Below are positions 18,273-26,806 of a stretch of 64,000 bases of DNA, one piece after another. The DNA lies in the NCBI RefSeq assembly GCF_025857195.1, contig NZ_CP109787.1, positions 1,429,501 through 1,493,500 on the forward strand, read 5' to 3'. Origin of the DNA: Leisingera thetidis (GTDB lineage Bacteria > Pseudomonadota > Alphaproteobacteria > Rhodobacterales > Rhodobacteraceae). The notes under the pieces are model-generated. The model was not told the origin of the DNA and did not search any database. It saw only the letters and a list, made by a program, of their open reading frames with translations. Every line of letters starts with the position of its first letter. Within the stretch, counting starts at the first letter, position 1. A program made the translations under genes and the position numbers.

Positions 18273-18664
18273 TCCGGCACCTCGATAACCGTTTTCGTAT
18301 CCGTGAAGGGAAGCGGCGCATCCACCTCCACCCGGTATGTGCCGGGGTCGGGAAAGCTGAAGGCATAATCCTGATTGCCAGCCGCCGCCGTGAATTGATC
18401 CAGAAGCTCACCCCCGATCACATCAAACACCATCACCTGGGTGCCAACCGGACAGCCGGTAATTTCCCAGCCGCCATCTACCGGCACCGGCGACGGCGGC
18501 ACCGGGCGGGGAACGAGGACCCCATCCTGGATGTATGAAGTCATGAACCGGGACGGCTCCATTCCGGCCGGGACTTCAATCATGCGCTCAGACAGCCGGG
18601 GTGCATGCCCTGCGCCGGTGACGTAAACGCCGCTGGGGTCCAGTTCCAAATAGGGAAAGCTCAT
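18269..18664 (-). CDS. Phage tail-module hypothetical protein
   Basis: 131 residues, starting MSFPYLELDPSGVYVTGAGH. Its C-terminal half looks like a small all-beta (Ig-like) domain (GWEITGCPVGTQVMVFDVIGG and YRVEVDAPLPFTDTKTVIEVPE). It overlaps the stop of the large tail tip gene by four bases and is followed by a four-base overlap, so it is translated as part of the tail operon. Confidence 0.62.
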   Translation of the reverse strand: MSFPYLELDPSGVYVTGAGHAPRLSERMIEVPAGMEPSRFMTSYIQDGVLVPRPVPPSPVPVDGGWEITGCPVGTQVMVFDVIGGELLDQFTAAAGNQDYAFSFPDPGTYRVEVDAPLPFTDTKTVIEVPE

Positions 18665-21600
18665 CTTACCAGTGCCCTTGCTACAAGAGAGGTGTCATCC
18701 ACATTGTTCCAGGTGCTGTTACCTTCATCGCTTGAAGGATAACTGTCGGTGTTGGTGTAGATTTTTAAGCGCAGCTCAACGTCGTCGTAGTCGCCATGCT
18801 TCGGGATGACCACGTTCGCTGTGGTCCAGCTGTTGTTGTTGCCGGTGGTGCCAAAGTCATGCAGATCTGACCAGGAAGACCAGCTGCCGTTTTTCGTGCG
18901 CCACTCCAGCTTAACCTGTGTTCGTGTCCAGGTGACGGCATGGAAGGGATCGCCCTTGCCCCCGTCATTGTAGACACTGGACACGCTGCGGCTGCGGAAC
19001 TTTACCTGGCAGGCAATCTGCCAGAACTGCCCCAGATTGAAGGCTCCGAGCGGAAGTGTGGTCAGCACGTCTCCACCATCCAGGCCGATGGTGGAAGACC
19101 TGGAATAGTCCCCGCCATCCGATACAGCCCCCACCCTGACCCACTCGCGGGCCACCAGGTTGTTCAGCACCATGGTGCCGCCTTTGCTGATCGCCCAGCC
19201 TGCGCTTCCCTCGTCGGTAATATCGCCGCTGCCGTCGATGGTGCCGTTGAAATTGCTGGATTTCAGCGCGTTGCCAAAAACGGCAAGCCCGGCCGCGGCA
19301 AAGGAAGCCGTATTGATGGCTTCCGCAAACAGGCTGTCCGTCACAACCCGGCCGCCATCCATCAGGGTGGTTCCGCCAGGGGCGTATTCCGACAGAGGGA
19401 CATCGGCGCTTTCCGCCACCGCCAGCATCGGCCGCAGGATATGCACGTCGCAATTCTGGCTGCCGCCGTCCGCATCCGTGCCGATAATGCGGATTTCCGG
19501 CCGCACATACTTGGCACCCGCCGGAGCCTGGCCGATGCCACCATAACGGACCCAGCTGCCAATGTCAGTGCCGTCCCCCTCCAGAGACATTCCCCAGTTG
19601 TTGTCCAGGACATCATCATTCGAAATGCCGTTACCGCTGCTGTCCAGCCAGTAAAGCCGCATGGCAACCCGCACCCGCCGCACCGCCAGCTGGGCGGAGA
19701 ACTCATAAAACCGGCCCGGCTCCACAAGGTAGCCCGGCGCCAGAGCGCCCGCGTTGCCATCCGGCGGCCGGAACTCCGCCCCGATATACCCGCTGGTGGT
19801 GGCCGCCGCATAGGTGCGCAGGCGGATGGTCCTGTTATAGGCATCGCTGTAACTTCCATCCCCGCGCACGATGAAATCGGCACCGCTGCCGATTGTGCTG
19901 CTGGAGGTTTTGGCAATCGCGGTTTCACCATGCGACAGGTCCGGGTTTTCCAGCAGGTTGCGCCCGAAGCCGGACACGAACTTGCTGGCAGCCATGCTGC
20001 CCTCGGCCACTACATCGCCCAGCAATTCCAGGGTGCCGCCGCCAGTGCCGTCCGGGTTCTGCCAGCTGGTGGCCTTGAAACCGGCAATCTTGCCGCCGCT
20101 GGTCTCAACCGTCACACCCGCATGGGCGGCCGCGAACCCGTCCATGTCCGCAACTGCAGTGGCGTGATCGGTGATGGTGGCAGAGTTGCCGCCCGCATCC
20201 ACATCCAGCTGAGTAATCAACCCTGCCAGAGCGCTGCCGGTCAGCCCGCTGGTATCCAAAGTGCGGATGGTTTCAATTTCGCCGGACAGCCGGCTCTCCC
20301 CGGTTGCGTCCTCGATCCGCACATAGGCGACCTCAAAGCTGCCGGTGCCGACTGCGGAACTCCGGCGGTAAATCCCCGCCCGCCAGAACGCCGAAACATT
20401 TCCCGCAGTGCAGAGCCATTCCTCGGAATAATCCGCCCAGGTATCGGTCGCAGTGAACTGGCTTCCGGCATTGTCGATCTTGGCATAGCCCGCGTCTAGG
20501 CTGCGCCGGGTGATGTTGAAGTTCGTGCCTGCGGAAACCGCCCCCGCAACCCGCACCCGTGCGGTCACCCGGTAGGTCCGGCCCACCCGCGGAGCGAACA
20601 CCCCGCGGCTGTAGAGACGATCCTCCTGGGCGGTTTGCAGATCCGCGATCCGGGCAATCCTGCCCTCGCCTGGGTCATCGGCAAAGGTCCAGCGGGCATC
20701 GAGGAGGTGAGCACCGGGTGCGCCGTCTTCCTCACTGGTCCAGTAGGTGCCGTCCTGGCTGAAATCGGCCGGGATCAGCTGTTCCCGCACCGCGTCGATC
20801 TGAGCCTGGGCGGCCGCCGCTCCGGCCTGCGCTGCGGCCGCCTCATCGGCGGCTGCATCGGCGGCGTTTTGAGCCGCGTCAATGCTGTCGGTGATCTCGC
20901 TGGCCAGCATGTCGGGCCGGAGCAGGAATTCAGGGGTGGTGACGGGCAGCCAAGCGGTCCAGACCGTATCGCGGGAGCGGGAGAGTGCCCGGGCACGCAC
21001 CTCGTATTCGGTTTCACTTTGCATGGGTTCGAGGCGGAAGGAACCCAGCTCCAGATCCGCAGCACTGGCACTGAACCTGTCATCATCGCCGTCCTTCACA
21101 CGCGCCTGGAAGGAAATGCCGTCGGCGGTGGACGCCAGAGAGGGGTTCCAGACCGTGCGGACGCCGACCCCGCGCACCACACCGCCGGCATCCTTTATCT
21201 CGATGCCAGACACCCCGAAGCCAGGCACGCCGGCGTCCTGTGTCACGATGGGCGTGGTGACCTGCGTTGCGTCCGGGATTTCAAGAGCCGGATCCGGATC
21301 GAAGTCACTGTGGTCCCACTCCCGCAGGCTCACCGAAACATTGAGCTTCAGCAGGTCAAACGCCATCTCAGTGATGGTGAACCCCTTGCTGATGTAGCCG
21401 TACCATTCAGAGGTGAAGCGGAGCTTTTGCAAGGGGCGCAAGCTTGAATACTCTGGCGGGAGCGGCAGACGGTGCGACCTGAAGCGGCGGTTTTCCTTCA
21501 GCAGCGCGTTGCCGAGCTGCCGCGCTTGCTGGGCGTTGAACACCATCGGCAGCTTCAGGTCGAAGACCCGCTCCCCGCCGTCTTCCGCCTCCCAGTCCGG

Positions 21601-22821
21601 TTTGGTCAGCGTAATCGGGGCAGAAGGGTTCCAAAGTGCATTTGGAGACGGGTGGGTTATCGTGACGGCATTGTAGGCCTTTTCAAGGCCGGGGAACGGG
21701 TCCTGCTTCCAGCCTTCAGACACCAGCAGATCGTCTTCGGTCAGATCGGCCGCATAGGCGTCGGCAGATCCCACCAGCGGATACCAATAGCCGCCCAGTT
21801 CGACAATCTCGGCATTTGCGGAGGCAAAGACTTCCTCAAGGAAATCAGCCGGAGGTTCTTCAAACCGGACTTCCATGCCGCCGCGGAATTGCGGCCGACT
21901 ATTGCCGCCCACCCCCAGGTCGCAGGCATCCAATGCCGCCGCCCATTCGGCGTAGGGAAGATCCTCCGCCGGAAAGCCGCCGCCCCAGACACTGCCGCAG
22001 GGCAGGGTGATGCCGCGCATGACGGTATAGGCGATGACCATCAGGTTTTCGGTTGGCTGCCAGGTGGACTGATCATCCCAGCGCTGCAGCCCGGCACCCC
22101 CGGCGGTGCTGTCCTGGCGTGGATCATAGAAACCCGGCCCGTCCAGCTCGAACCGGACTTGCGGCCGGCCATTCGGGTACATCTTGTCGCTGCGGTGGAA
22201 GGTCAGCACAGCATAGTTGAGACCGGTAAGAATGTGGTTTGCAGTCCACGGCCGGTCAGGGTCATCTCCGTAGAGTTCCACCATGCGGGGATCTGCGGCC
22301 AGCTGGCTGCCGTCGAAAAACCGGATCCAGCCATAGCCCCACTCTTCAGTTGCCTTGCTCAGGATCTGGTAGCCAACGTTCGGATCCCACTCGGTGCCAA
22401 TATCCGAATATTCACCATCGATGATCAGGCGGCGCAGGTTTGCTCCGGGAATGTCGCCCAGCTCAATCACATGCGTGAGGTAAACGCGGTTCTCGCCGTG
22501 GCTGTTCTGGTAGACAAGGTGGCCTGCCGTGGCGTAGCGGCCAACCACTGAGCCTTGCGGGTCGGTTCCGCCAGACGTCGTTGCTGAAGTTTGAATGCCC
22601 GGACGGCGTTGTTTGCGCTGCTTGAACTTTTTCATCAGCAGCGAGACGCCGGTGGATATCAGCGTCCTAAGGGCGAAAGTTGTCAGCGACTTGATGGTGA
22701 TGGACGCAATAGCTGCTTTAAAAGCGGTGCCAAGCGCGGCGATAGTGGCCGTTACAGGGTCGGCGGCGGCAGGCTGGCTCAGCGCCAGCAAGAACAGAAA
22801 GGCATAGGCGAGCATTTTCAT
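18661..22821 (-). CDS. Phage tail tip / host-specificity protein (gpJ-like)
   Basis: 1386 residues, the largest protein of the module. The N-terminus has a hydrophobic, signal-like segment (residues 3-20) and a second hydrophobic helix (about 35-65), as in many tail tip proteins. Next comes a phage-tail-III-like region (about 90-520), fibronectin-like strands (FQARVKDGDDDRFSASAADLELGSFRLEP), and an alanine-rich coiled coil near residues 644-682. Several carbohydrate-binding-like jelly-roll stretches (LYSRGVFAPRVGRTYRVTARVRVAG, FYEFSAQLAVRRVRVAMRLYWLD) fill the C-terminal half. It would set host range at the tail tip. It is intact, although the upstream half of the phage is missing. Confidence 0.85.
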   Translation of the reverse strand: MKMLAYAFLFLLALSQPAAADPVTATIAALGTAFKAAIASITIKSLTTFALRTLISTGVSLLMKKFKQRKQRRPGIQTSATTSGGTDPQGSVVGRYATAGHLVYQNSHGENRVYLTHVIELGDIPGANLRRLIIDGEYSDIGTEWDPNVGYQILSKATEEWGYGWIRFFDGSQLAADPRMVELYGDDPDRPWTANHILTGLNYAVLTFHRSDKMYPNGRPQVRFELDGPGFYDPRQDSTAGGAGLQRWDDQSTWQPTENLMVIAYTVMRGITLPCGSVWGGGFPAEDLPYAEWAAALDACDLGVGGNSRPQFRGGMEVRFEEPPADFLEEVFASANAEIVELGGYWYPLVGSADAYAADLTEDDLLVSEGWKQDPFPGLEKAYNAVTITHPSPNALWNPSAPITLTKPDWEAEDGGERVFDLKLPMVFNAQQARQLGNALLKENRRFRSHRLPLPPEYSSLRPLQKLRFTSEWYGYISKGFTITEMAFDLLKLNVSVSLREWDHSDFDPDPALEIPDATQVTTPIVTQDAGVPGFGVSGIEIKDAGGVVRGVGVRTVWNPSLASTADGISFQARVKDGDDDRFSASAADLELGSFRLEPMQSETEYEVRARALSRSRDTVWTAWLPVTTPEFLLRPDMLASEITDSIDAAQNAADAAADEAAAAQAGAAAAQAQIDAVREQLIPADFSQDGTYWTSEEDGAPGAHLLDARWTFADDPGEGRIARIADLQTAQEDRLYSRGVFAPRVGRTYRVTARVRVAGAVSAGTNFNITRRSLDAGYAKIDNAGSQFTATDTWADYSEEWLCTAGNVSAFWRAGIYRRSSAVGTGSFEVAYVRIEDATGESRLSGEIETIRTLDTSGLTGSALAGLITQLDVDAGGNSATITDHATAVADMDGFAAAHAGVTVETSGGKIAGFKATSWQNPDGTGGGTLELLGDVVAEGSMAASKFVSGFGRNLLENPDLSHGETAIAKTSSSTIGSGADFIVRGDGSYSDAYNRTIRLRTYAAATTSGYIGAEFRPPDGNAGALAPGYLVEPGRFYEFSAQLAVRRVRVAMRLYWLDSSGNGISNDDVLDNNWGMSLEGDGTDIGSWVRYGGIGQAPAGAKYVRPEIRIIGTDADGGSQNCDVHILRPMLAVAESADVPLSEYAPGGTTLMDGGRVVTDSLFAEAINTASFAAAGLAVFGNALKSSNFNGTIDGSGDITDEGSAGWAISKGGTMVLNNLVAREWVRVGAVSDGGDYSRSSTIGLDGGDVLTTLPLGAFNLGQFWQIACQVKFRSRSVSSVYNDGGKGDPFHAVTWTRTQVKLEWRTKNGSWSSWSDLHDFGTTGNNNSWTTANVVIPKHGDYDDVELRLKIYTNTDSYPSSDEGNSTWNNVDDTSLVARALVR

Positions 22822-23222
22822 GGCCGGAACACCCTTTCCGCCCGGTCCAGCCGGACATAGTCCAGCTCTTTGAGGCCCAGAACATGGATTTGCGGCCCGC
22901 CGATGATCCCCAGCGCGGTATGGCCTTCCTCACGGATCGCGGCGATGTCGCCCGGCGCCGAACAGGTCCAGCCTTTGATTTCCTGCAAGCGGGCAGCGGC
23001 AAGGTCTGCCAGGTCAGGAAAGCCGGCGTCCTGCAGCTTTGCCCGGCCTTCTTCAAAGCTGCGGTATTGGCCCCGCCAGGCGCTGGCCAGGTCAACGCCG
23101 GTGCATGCCTTCACCCATCCGGCCGCGAAATGAGCGCAGTCGAAATGCGACGGCCGCAGCAGGCGTTTTCTGGCGCGGATGGCGTTCAGATAGTCGAGGA
23201 GGAGTTCTGCCCGGCTCTGCAT
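22818..23222 (-). CDS. Phage tail-module cysteine-peptidase-like protein (NlpC/P60 position, DUF6950-like)
   Basis: 134 residues from MQSRAELLL. The FDCAHFAAGWV motif gives a candidate catalytic cysteine, and GDIAAIREEGHTALGIIGG gives the following histidine, in the order used by NlpC/P60 tail endopeptidases. The start at 23222 overlaps the stop of the upstream gene (TGATG), favouring it over the GTG eight codons earlier. In siphophages this position encodes a protein that digests peptidoglycan or assembles the tail tip. Confidence 0.66.
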   Translation of the reverse strand: MQSRAELLLDYLNAIRARKRLLRPSHFDCAHFAAGWVKACTGVDLASAWRGQYRSFEEGRAKLQDAGFPDLADLAAARLQEIKGWTCSAPGDIAAIREEGHTALGIIGGPQIHVLGLKELDYVRLDRAERVFRP

Positions 23223-23815
23223 CAGGTCCCCCACGGCACGGGCCATTCCCCGGCGACGTCGCTGTACTCGCGGCCCCGATCGTTCGCGTTGCGGCGCTTG
23301 AGTTCGGCGTTGGAGCGTTTCAGGGGCAGACCCTGTGTCAGCTTCCGCGCGGGGGAAACCAGGACAAGCTGGGTGAAACTGGGCTGGCCCTTGGCCCCCA
23401 GCTCTTCCGGCGCCTCGTTCAACACGCCCTTGAACTTGCGTTTAACAGGGGGCATCAGGTTGCCGGTGTCGATGTCAAAGACGGCGGAATGGATCTGCAC
23501 TTCGGCGTGGCGGGGTTCATACTGCTGCAGGAGCTGCTTCACTTCATCCAGCATGGGCGGCAGCTTGACCCGGTATTGCCGCACCTGAAAGCCGGGTGCG
23601 GCAATGATGGGGGGAACATCAATCACGCTGCCCGCACCAAAGTATGTGCGGATCCCGCCATCGATCAGGAACTCCTGATGATCGTCACCGGTCCAGAACC
23701 CCAATGTTTCCGGGGCACCGGTGGTTCGGTTCCTGGCCTGAAACCACAACAGGACGTGGGCGGCAGTGCCGCGGCGTTCTTCGAACTGCTGTTGTGCCTC
23801 TGCTGAGTAAGCCAT
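23222..23815 (-). CDS. Phage tail protein, conserved in tail tip operons
   Basis: 197 residues beginning MAYSAEAQQQFEERRGTAAHVLLWFQARNRTTGAPETLGFWTG. It is largely beta and has no catalytic motif I recognise. Its start is fixed by GAGGTAA upstream of the ATG at 23815. It lies between a distal-tail-like gene and the NlpC-like gene, the place where DUF2163-type tail proteins lie in many phages. Family assignment is by context. Confidence 0.6.
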   Translation of the reverse strand: MAYSAEAQQQFEERRGTAAHVLLWFQARNRTTGAPETLGFWTGDDHQEFLIDGGIRTYFGAGSVIDVPPIIAAPGFQVRQYRVKLPPMLDEVKQLLQQYEPRHAEVQIHSAVFDIDTGNLMPPVKRKFKGVLNEAPEELGAKGQPSFTQLVLVSPARKLTQGLPLKRSNAELKRRNANDRGREYSDVAGEWPVPWGT

Positions 23816-23817
23816 CG

Positions 23818-24468
23818 TTACCTCAGTGTCTGCTGCCAATTGAAGGAAAGGCCGTCGCTGACCTTCGAGCGGCCTTCGCCGTACTGGGAGGTGGTGAGGA
23901 CGGCCTTCAGAACCGGATTTCCCAGCGTGACAGCCGCGCCGGTTTCGGCGCCGGGGCGGATGAACGGCGTCACTTCGATGTTTCCGGTTACTCCGGAGCC
24001 GTCTGCGGTCTTGCCTGTTGCAACCCGGTGATAGGCGTAGCGGGCAGGGTTGTCCCCATAGGTGAAGCCCAGCAGGTCGCCGCGGCTGACCACATATCCT
24101 GCAGGCAGGCCGGACAGCTTCAGTTCGCGGTTGTTCGCAGTCAGGCTTTCGATAACCGGGGATGCGCCACCAAGAATGACCTTTCCGGGATCGGCAATTG
24201 GATCTGGTTGCCGGGGATCCGTGAGGAGAAACGATGCGCCGGGTTCTTCCAGCAGAGCAAGCCGCGCCTCTATGGCGGCAAGGACGTGGTGGTAGTCCTT
24301 GTCCAGGACAATGCGGCCAGCCCAGAGGCGGCTGCCGTGCCGGTGCTTGATCACCTCGCCGCCGTAGGTTTCGGAAAGGGTGCTTGCGTCGCCAGGCCGT
24401 GCCGTGAACCGGGCGATAGGCAGATCATCGAAGAATTTGTCGAGAGGGAGGGGCCAAGCCAGTGCCAT
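23818..24468 (-). CDS. Phage distal tail-like structural protein
   Basis: 216 residues, beta-rich (WAGRIVLDKDYHHVLAAIEARLALLEEPGASFLLTDPRQ). It lies directly after the tape-measure fragment, where the distal tail adaptor of siphophages is encoded. It lacks the signature sequence of the gene-transfer-agent gp12 family. Assigned by position only; the coding frame is clear from overlaps and spacing. Confidence 0.58.
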   Translation of the reverse strand: MALAWPLPLDKFFDDLPIARFTARPGDASTLSETYGGEVIKHRHGSRLWAGRIVLDKDYHHVLAAIEARLALLEEPGASFLLTDPRQPDPIADPGKVILGGASPVIESLTANNRELKLSGLPAGYVVSRGDLLGFTYGDNPARYAYHRVATGKTADGSGVTGNIEVTPFIRPGAETGAAVTLGNPVLKAVLTTSQYGEGRSKVSDGLSFNWQQTLR

Positions 24469-24470
24469 GA

Positions 24471-24824
24471 TTAAACCTTGTATGGATCTTCCAGCGTGTC
24501 TTTGACGGTGGATCGTGCCGGACCTCGGTCATAGTCCTGGATCAGATCCACCCCGATCTCGGTGGCGCGTTCGTCCACCACCGCCTCGAACATCGGTGAA
24601 GGCAGAATGCGCAGCGTTACATGGGATGTTCCTTGACCGCCCTGGGCAGCGGCCAAAGAGGCGCCGGTGGCGCTGGCAGGGAGGAACCCGCCCGCAAAGC
24701 CGGGGATTTCCACGCCGTCATTCATCGCCTGCAGCAGCGGCCGGTAGCGCCGGGTGGCCTTGGCGGTGATGACGCTCTCGCCTGCGGACAGCCAGGCGGG
24801 AAAGCGGCTCTCTACACCGTTCAC
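24471..24824 (-). pseudogene. C-terminal fragment of a phage tape measure protein
   Basis: 117 codons that read as the very end of a tail-length tape measure protein. The stretch FPAWLSAGESVITAKATRRYRPLLQAMNDG is the usual C-terminal signature. Tape measures are normally 600-1500 residues. The open frame here begins at a GTG and an in-frame TAA lies two codons upstream at 24828-24830. Immediately beyond, the sequence changes to a plus-strand luxR remnant, so the gene was cut by recombination near 24825. Confidence 0.75.
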
Positions 24825-24830
24825 TGCTTA

Positions 24831-25043
24831 CATCACGAGCAGACGCGCCATTATTCGATCACACCGCAAGCCCAAGATGTGCTTCGCCTGATGTGTGCTG
24901 GGTTCAAAGATCAAGAAATTGCGGTACGGCTCGGAGTGAAGTTGGAAACTGTAAGGCAGCGCCGAAGAGGAGCGATGCAGGCTGTCGATGCTACCTCCAC
25001 CGCGCAACTAGTATCATTAGTGATAAAATTCGGGCTCATCTAA
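24831..25043 (+). pseudogene. Decapitated luxR: DNA-binding domain only
   Basis: About 65 codons encoding only a LuxR-type helix-turn-helix (ITPQAQDVLRLMCAGFKDQEIAVRLGVKLETVRQRRRGAM) up to a natural stop at 25043. The autoinducer-binding domain that normally precedes it is absent. Upstream sequence is prophage on the other strand. It lies 61 bases before luxI in the same direction, the usual luxR-luxI order. No start codon or ribosome site of its own is evident, so it is probably not expressed, though a free DNA-binding fragment cannot be excluded. Confidence 0.72.
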
Positions 25044-25078
25044 AGGCCAAGGATTCCATTCAAATCAGGCTCTTTGAT

Positions 25079-25107
25079 CATGGCGCTTCAACTTGGAGAG
25101 CGCCATG
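25079..25107 (+). promoter_or_regulatory. Hairpin spanning the luxI ribosome site and start codon
   Basis: A perfect 9-bp inverted repeat, CATGGCGCT at 25079-25087 and AGCGCCATG at 25099-25107. Its 11-base loop holds the GGAG ribosome site, and its right arm contains the ATG of luxI. If folded in the mRNA it would bury the start codon. As DNA it could equally be an operator. Confidence 0.5.
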
Positions 25108-25767
25108 CAACTACATGTCTTTTCTTTCGAACAACGCTCCGCATTTGAGGCGGAATACAAAGGGTTCCTTGCCCTCCGTAAGCTGAAGCTGGTAGACGAA
25201 CTTGGTTGGGGTTTGGCCCATGATGGGACCTATGAAAAGGACCAGTACGACCGGGTTGGTGCGGTTTATTCCATCGTTACGCGGTGCGGAAGGGTGATTG
25301 CCGGCGCACGCGCTGTGTCCTGCGGCGGCAGTGATGGGCAGTGGTCCTACATGTTGAAGGATGCAGAGGACGGTAAGATCCCTGGCATCCCTGGGACCCT
25401 ACTTAGCGATTATCCGGGAACGAGCGAAACATGGGAATGCACGCGCTTTGTCATGGATGAAACCCGCGCCGATGCAAGCCAACGTTCTGTCGAAACTAAG
25501 CTGGTCGTTGCGGGCCTGTGCTTGGCGAGCTTCCGTCTTGAAGCATCTGAACTGATATCGCTGTCGCCTCCAGGACTGGGGGCTCTGCTCAGGCGGTTCG
25601 GTTACAAGGTTAGAAGAGAGGCGGCACGCTACACTTGCGAAGATGACGGGCGAGAGTACAGAGTATTTCGGATGATGTGTGAGGCCAGTGTAAATCGGAG
25701 TTTGGCAGCTCGCTATCTTTCGCCTGGTTCCGCGTCTTTGCTGCGCGAACTAAGGCAGGTCGCATAA
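25105..25767 (+). CDS. luxI: Acyl-homoserine-lactone synthase (LuxI family)
   Basis: 220 residues, full length. LuxI enzymes make N-acyl-homoserine lactone signals from S-adenosylmethionine and acyl carrier protein. Conserved residues are visible in order: RKLKLVDELGW (Arg and Trp), the acidic pair in EKDQYDRVGAVYSI, the arginine of AGARAVSCG, YMLKD, and WECTRFVMDE (Glu and Arg). Base composition is clearly lower in GC than the flanking core genes. The cognate luxR upstream is cut to its DNA-binding domain, so the receptor, if any, lies elsewhere. The start at 25105 has GGAGAG four bases upstream. Confidence 0.88.
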   Translation: MQLHVFSFEQRSAFEAEYKGFLALRKLKLVDELGWGLAHDGTYEKDQYDRVGAVYSIVTRCGRVIAGARAVSCGGSDGQWSYMLKDAEDGKIPGIPGTLLSDYPGTSETWECTRFVMDETRADASQRSVETKLVVAGLCLASFRLEASELISLSPPGLGALLRRFGYKVRREAARYTCEDDGREYRVFRMMCEASVNRSLAARYLSPGSASLLRELRQVA

Positions 25768-25806
25768 CCCGTCTTTTTCTTTGGCGGTCACTCGGGCCGC
25801 CAAAGT

Positions 25807-25828
25807 GAACATAAGGGCGCTTATGGTG
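25807..25828 (+). repeat. 22-bp GAACATAAG dyad motif, copy 1
   Basis: GAACATAAG-N4-CTTATG-type dyad, matching 18 of 22 bases with copy 2 at 26583-26604 in direct orientation. It lies just after a 9-bp hairpin (CTTTGGCGG/CCGCCAAAG, 25779-25805) downstream of luxI. The two copies bracket the minus-strand genes between them. Possibly ends or recombination sites of a small mobile segment. Confidence 0.45.
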
Positions 25829-25951
25829 CCGCTGTGAGGCGGTGCCTGGGTGAACATGCTATTGGTTGCAGAGGTCTCCTGGCGTGAATGCTGCGCGCGC
25901 TGTAAACCGCTCGTAGTCCACTTCAGATCTTAGGCCTGAAGGTGCGTGGGG

Positions 25952-26467
25952 TTAGGCCAAGCGTTGTTCTAGCAGATCAACTAGATTCAATAGCGTGCTG
26001 TGCGCTTCAAGAAGCTGATGTTCTAGGTAAATTTCTTCGCCGCCACCAAACTTAACAATTATCTGGTCAACTCCGCCAAATCTGCCTTCTCCGAACCGTC
26101 CAAGGCCAAAACCCTTGGATTGTGATACGATCTGATCTGATCGTTTTACTATGGGTGTTCCACGCGTCAGAACCGCATGCTTGTTAGCCTTTGCTACGTC
26201 GAGGATAATCCCGAAGCCGGTGCAATTCTCAGCAATGCGGTGCCTGAAAACGCTGTCATTTGGGGCTGACGGATCACCAGATTGGTGCCATCCCAGCAGG
26301 TCGAATGGATTCATGCGGTTCTCTACAGCCTGTGCATAGATTTGCGCCGCAAGAGCATCAACTACAGCCACAGCCAAGAAGGCTCGCCGTAGGCAGGAAA
26401 AATCTGCACCAAACTCGGCAAGTGTCGGTTCGACTATTTCATCGTTAAATTTTCTGGCATCAGTCAT
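25952..26467 (-). CDS. Hypothetical protein in island cargo
   Basis: 171 residues, mostly helical in the first two thirds (LRRAFLAVAVVDALAAQIYAQ, ILDVAKANKHAVL) and glycine-rich around FGLGRFGEGRFGGVD. I do not recognise a family. A histidine in FRHRIAENC and the helical layout recall HEPN-like folds, but this is weak. Lower GC than the core. Its ATG overlaps the end of a possible small gene upstream by eight bases (ATGACTGA), a typical coupling junction. Confidence 0.6.
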   Translation of the reverse strand: MTDARKFNDEIVEPTLAEFGADFSCLRRAFLAVAVVDALAAQIYAQAVENRMNPFDLLGWHQSGDPSAPNDSVFRHRIAENCTGFGIILDVAKANKHAVLTRGTPIVKRSDQIVSQSKGFGLGRFGEGRFGGVDQIIVKFGGGEEIYLEHQLLEAHSTLLNLVDLLEQRLA

Positions 26468-26696
26468 GATCCCAGAAGTATGTCTTTTCTTGCCAAACTT
26501 CCAGTATAGGCGCGCCTTTGGTGCCCTGAACAGTGTTCACATATTGGCCCTTGTAGCACCGTTCTCGAGTCGGCGCCGGAGAGAACATAAGCGTGCTTGT
26601 GATGTGAATGTGGAACCAAGGTTCGAGCCATCGGCCTATGAACTCTTGCCTTTCTCCTGAGCCCTGTTCAATCGCACAACGAGAAGTATGTGGCAC
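26460..26696 (-). CDS. Possible small gene coupled to the hypothetical downstream
   Basis: A 78-codon frame from GTG at 26696 ending WQEKTYFWDHD, whose stop overlaps the next start. Its C-terminal half (YVNTVQGTKGAPILEVWQEKTYF) looks protein-like, with balanced composition. There is no clear ribosome site, and the frame runs across the 22-bp dyad motif, so it could be chance. Confidence 0.35.
   Translation of the reverse strand: MPHTSRCAIEQGSGERQEFIGRWLEPWFHIHITSTLMFSPAPTRERCYKGQYVNTVQGTKGAPILEVWQEKTYFWDHD
26583..26604 (+). repeat. 22-bp GAACATAAG dyad motif, copy 2
   Basis: Second copy of the motif at 25807-25828, same orientation, 776 bp away, with one mismatch in its own right arm (CTTGTG instead of CTTATG). 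It lies inside the possible 78-codon gene. Confidence 0.45.
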
Positions 26697-26806
26697 GACT
26701 ATGAAATGTGAGCGTTTTTATCCTTGTGTTCTCTTAATGTTCCGAAAAGCTTGCGCTCCTGCTACAATAGTGCGACGTTCAACCCAAAGTATAAGTTTGG
26801 TGATTC

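Noticed and set aside
15680..24824. A gene transfer agent tail cluster
   Set aside because: The order loosely resembles gene transfer agent tail genes, but the 216- and 197-residue proteins lack the signatures of gp12 and gp13, and a tail spike and GNAT gene follow the tip protein. A siphovirus remnant fits better.
25779..25805. Hairpin after luxI as an intrinsic terminator
   Set aside because: The 9-bp stem is sound, but the T run precedes the stem and does not follow it, so it does not fit a plus-strand intrinsic terminator.
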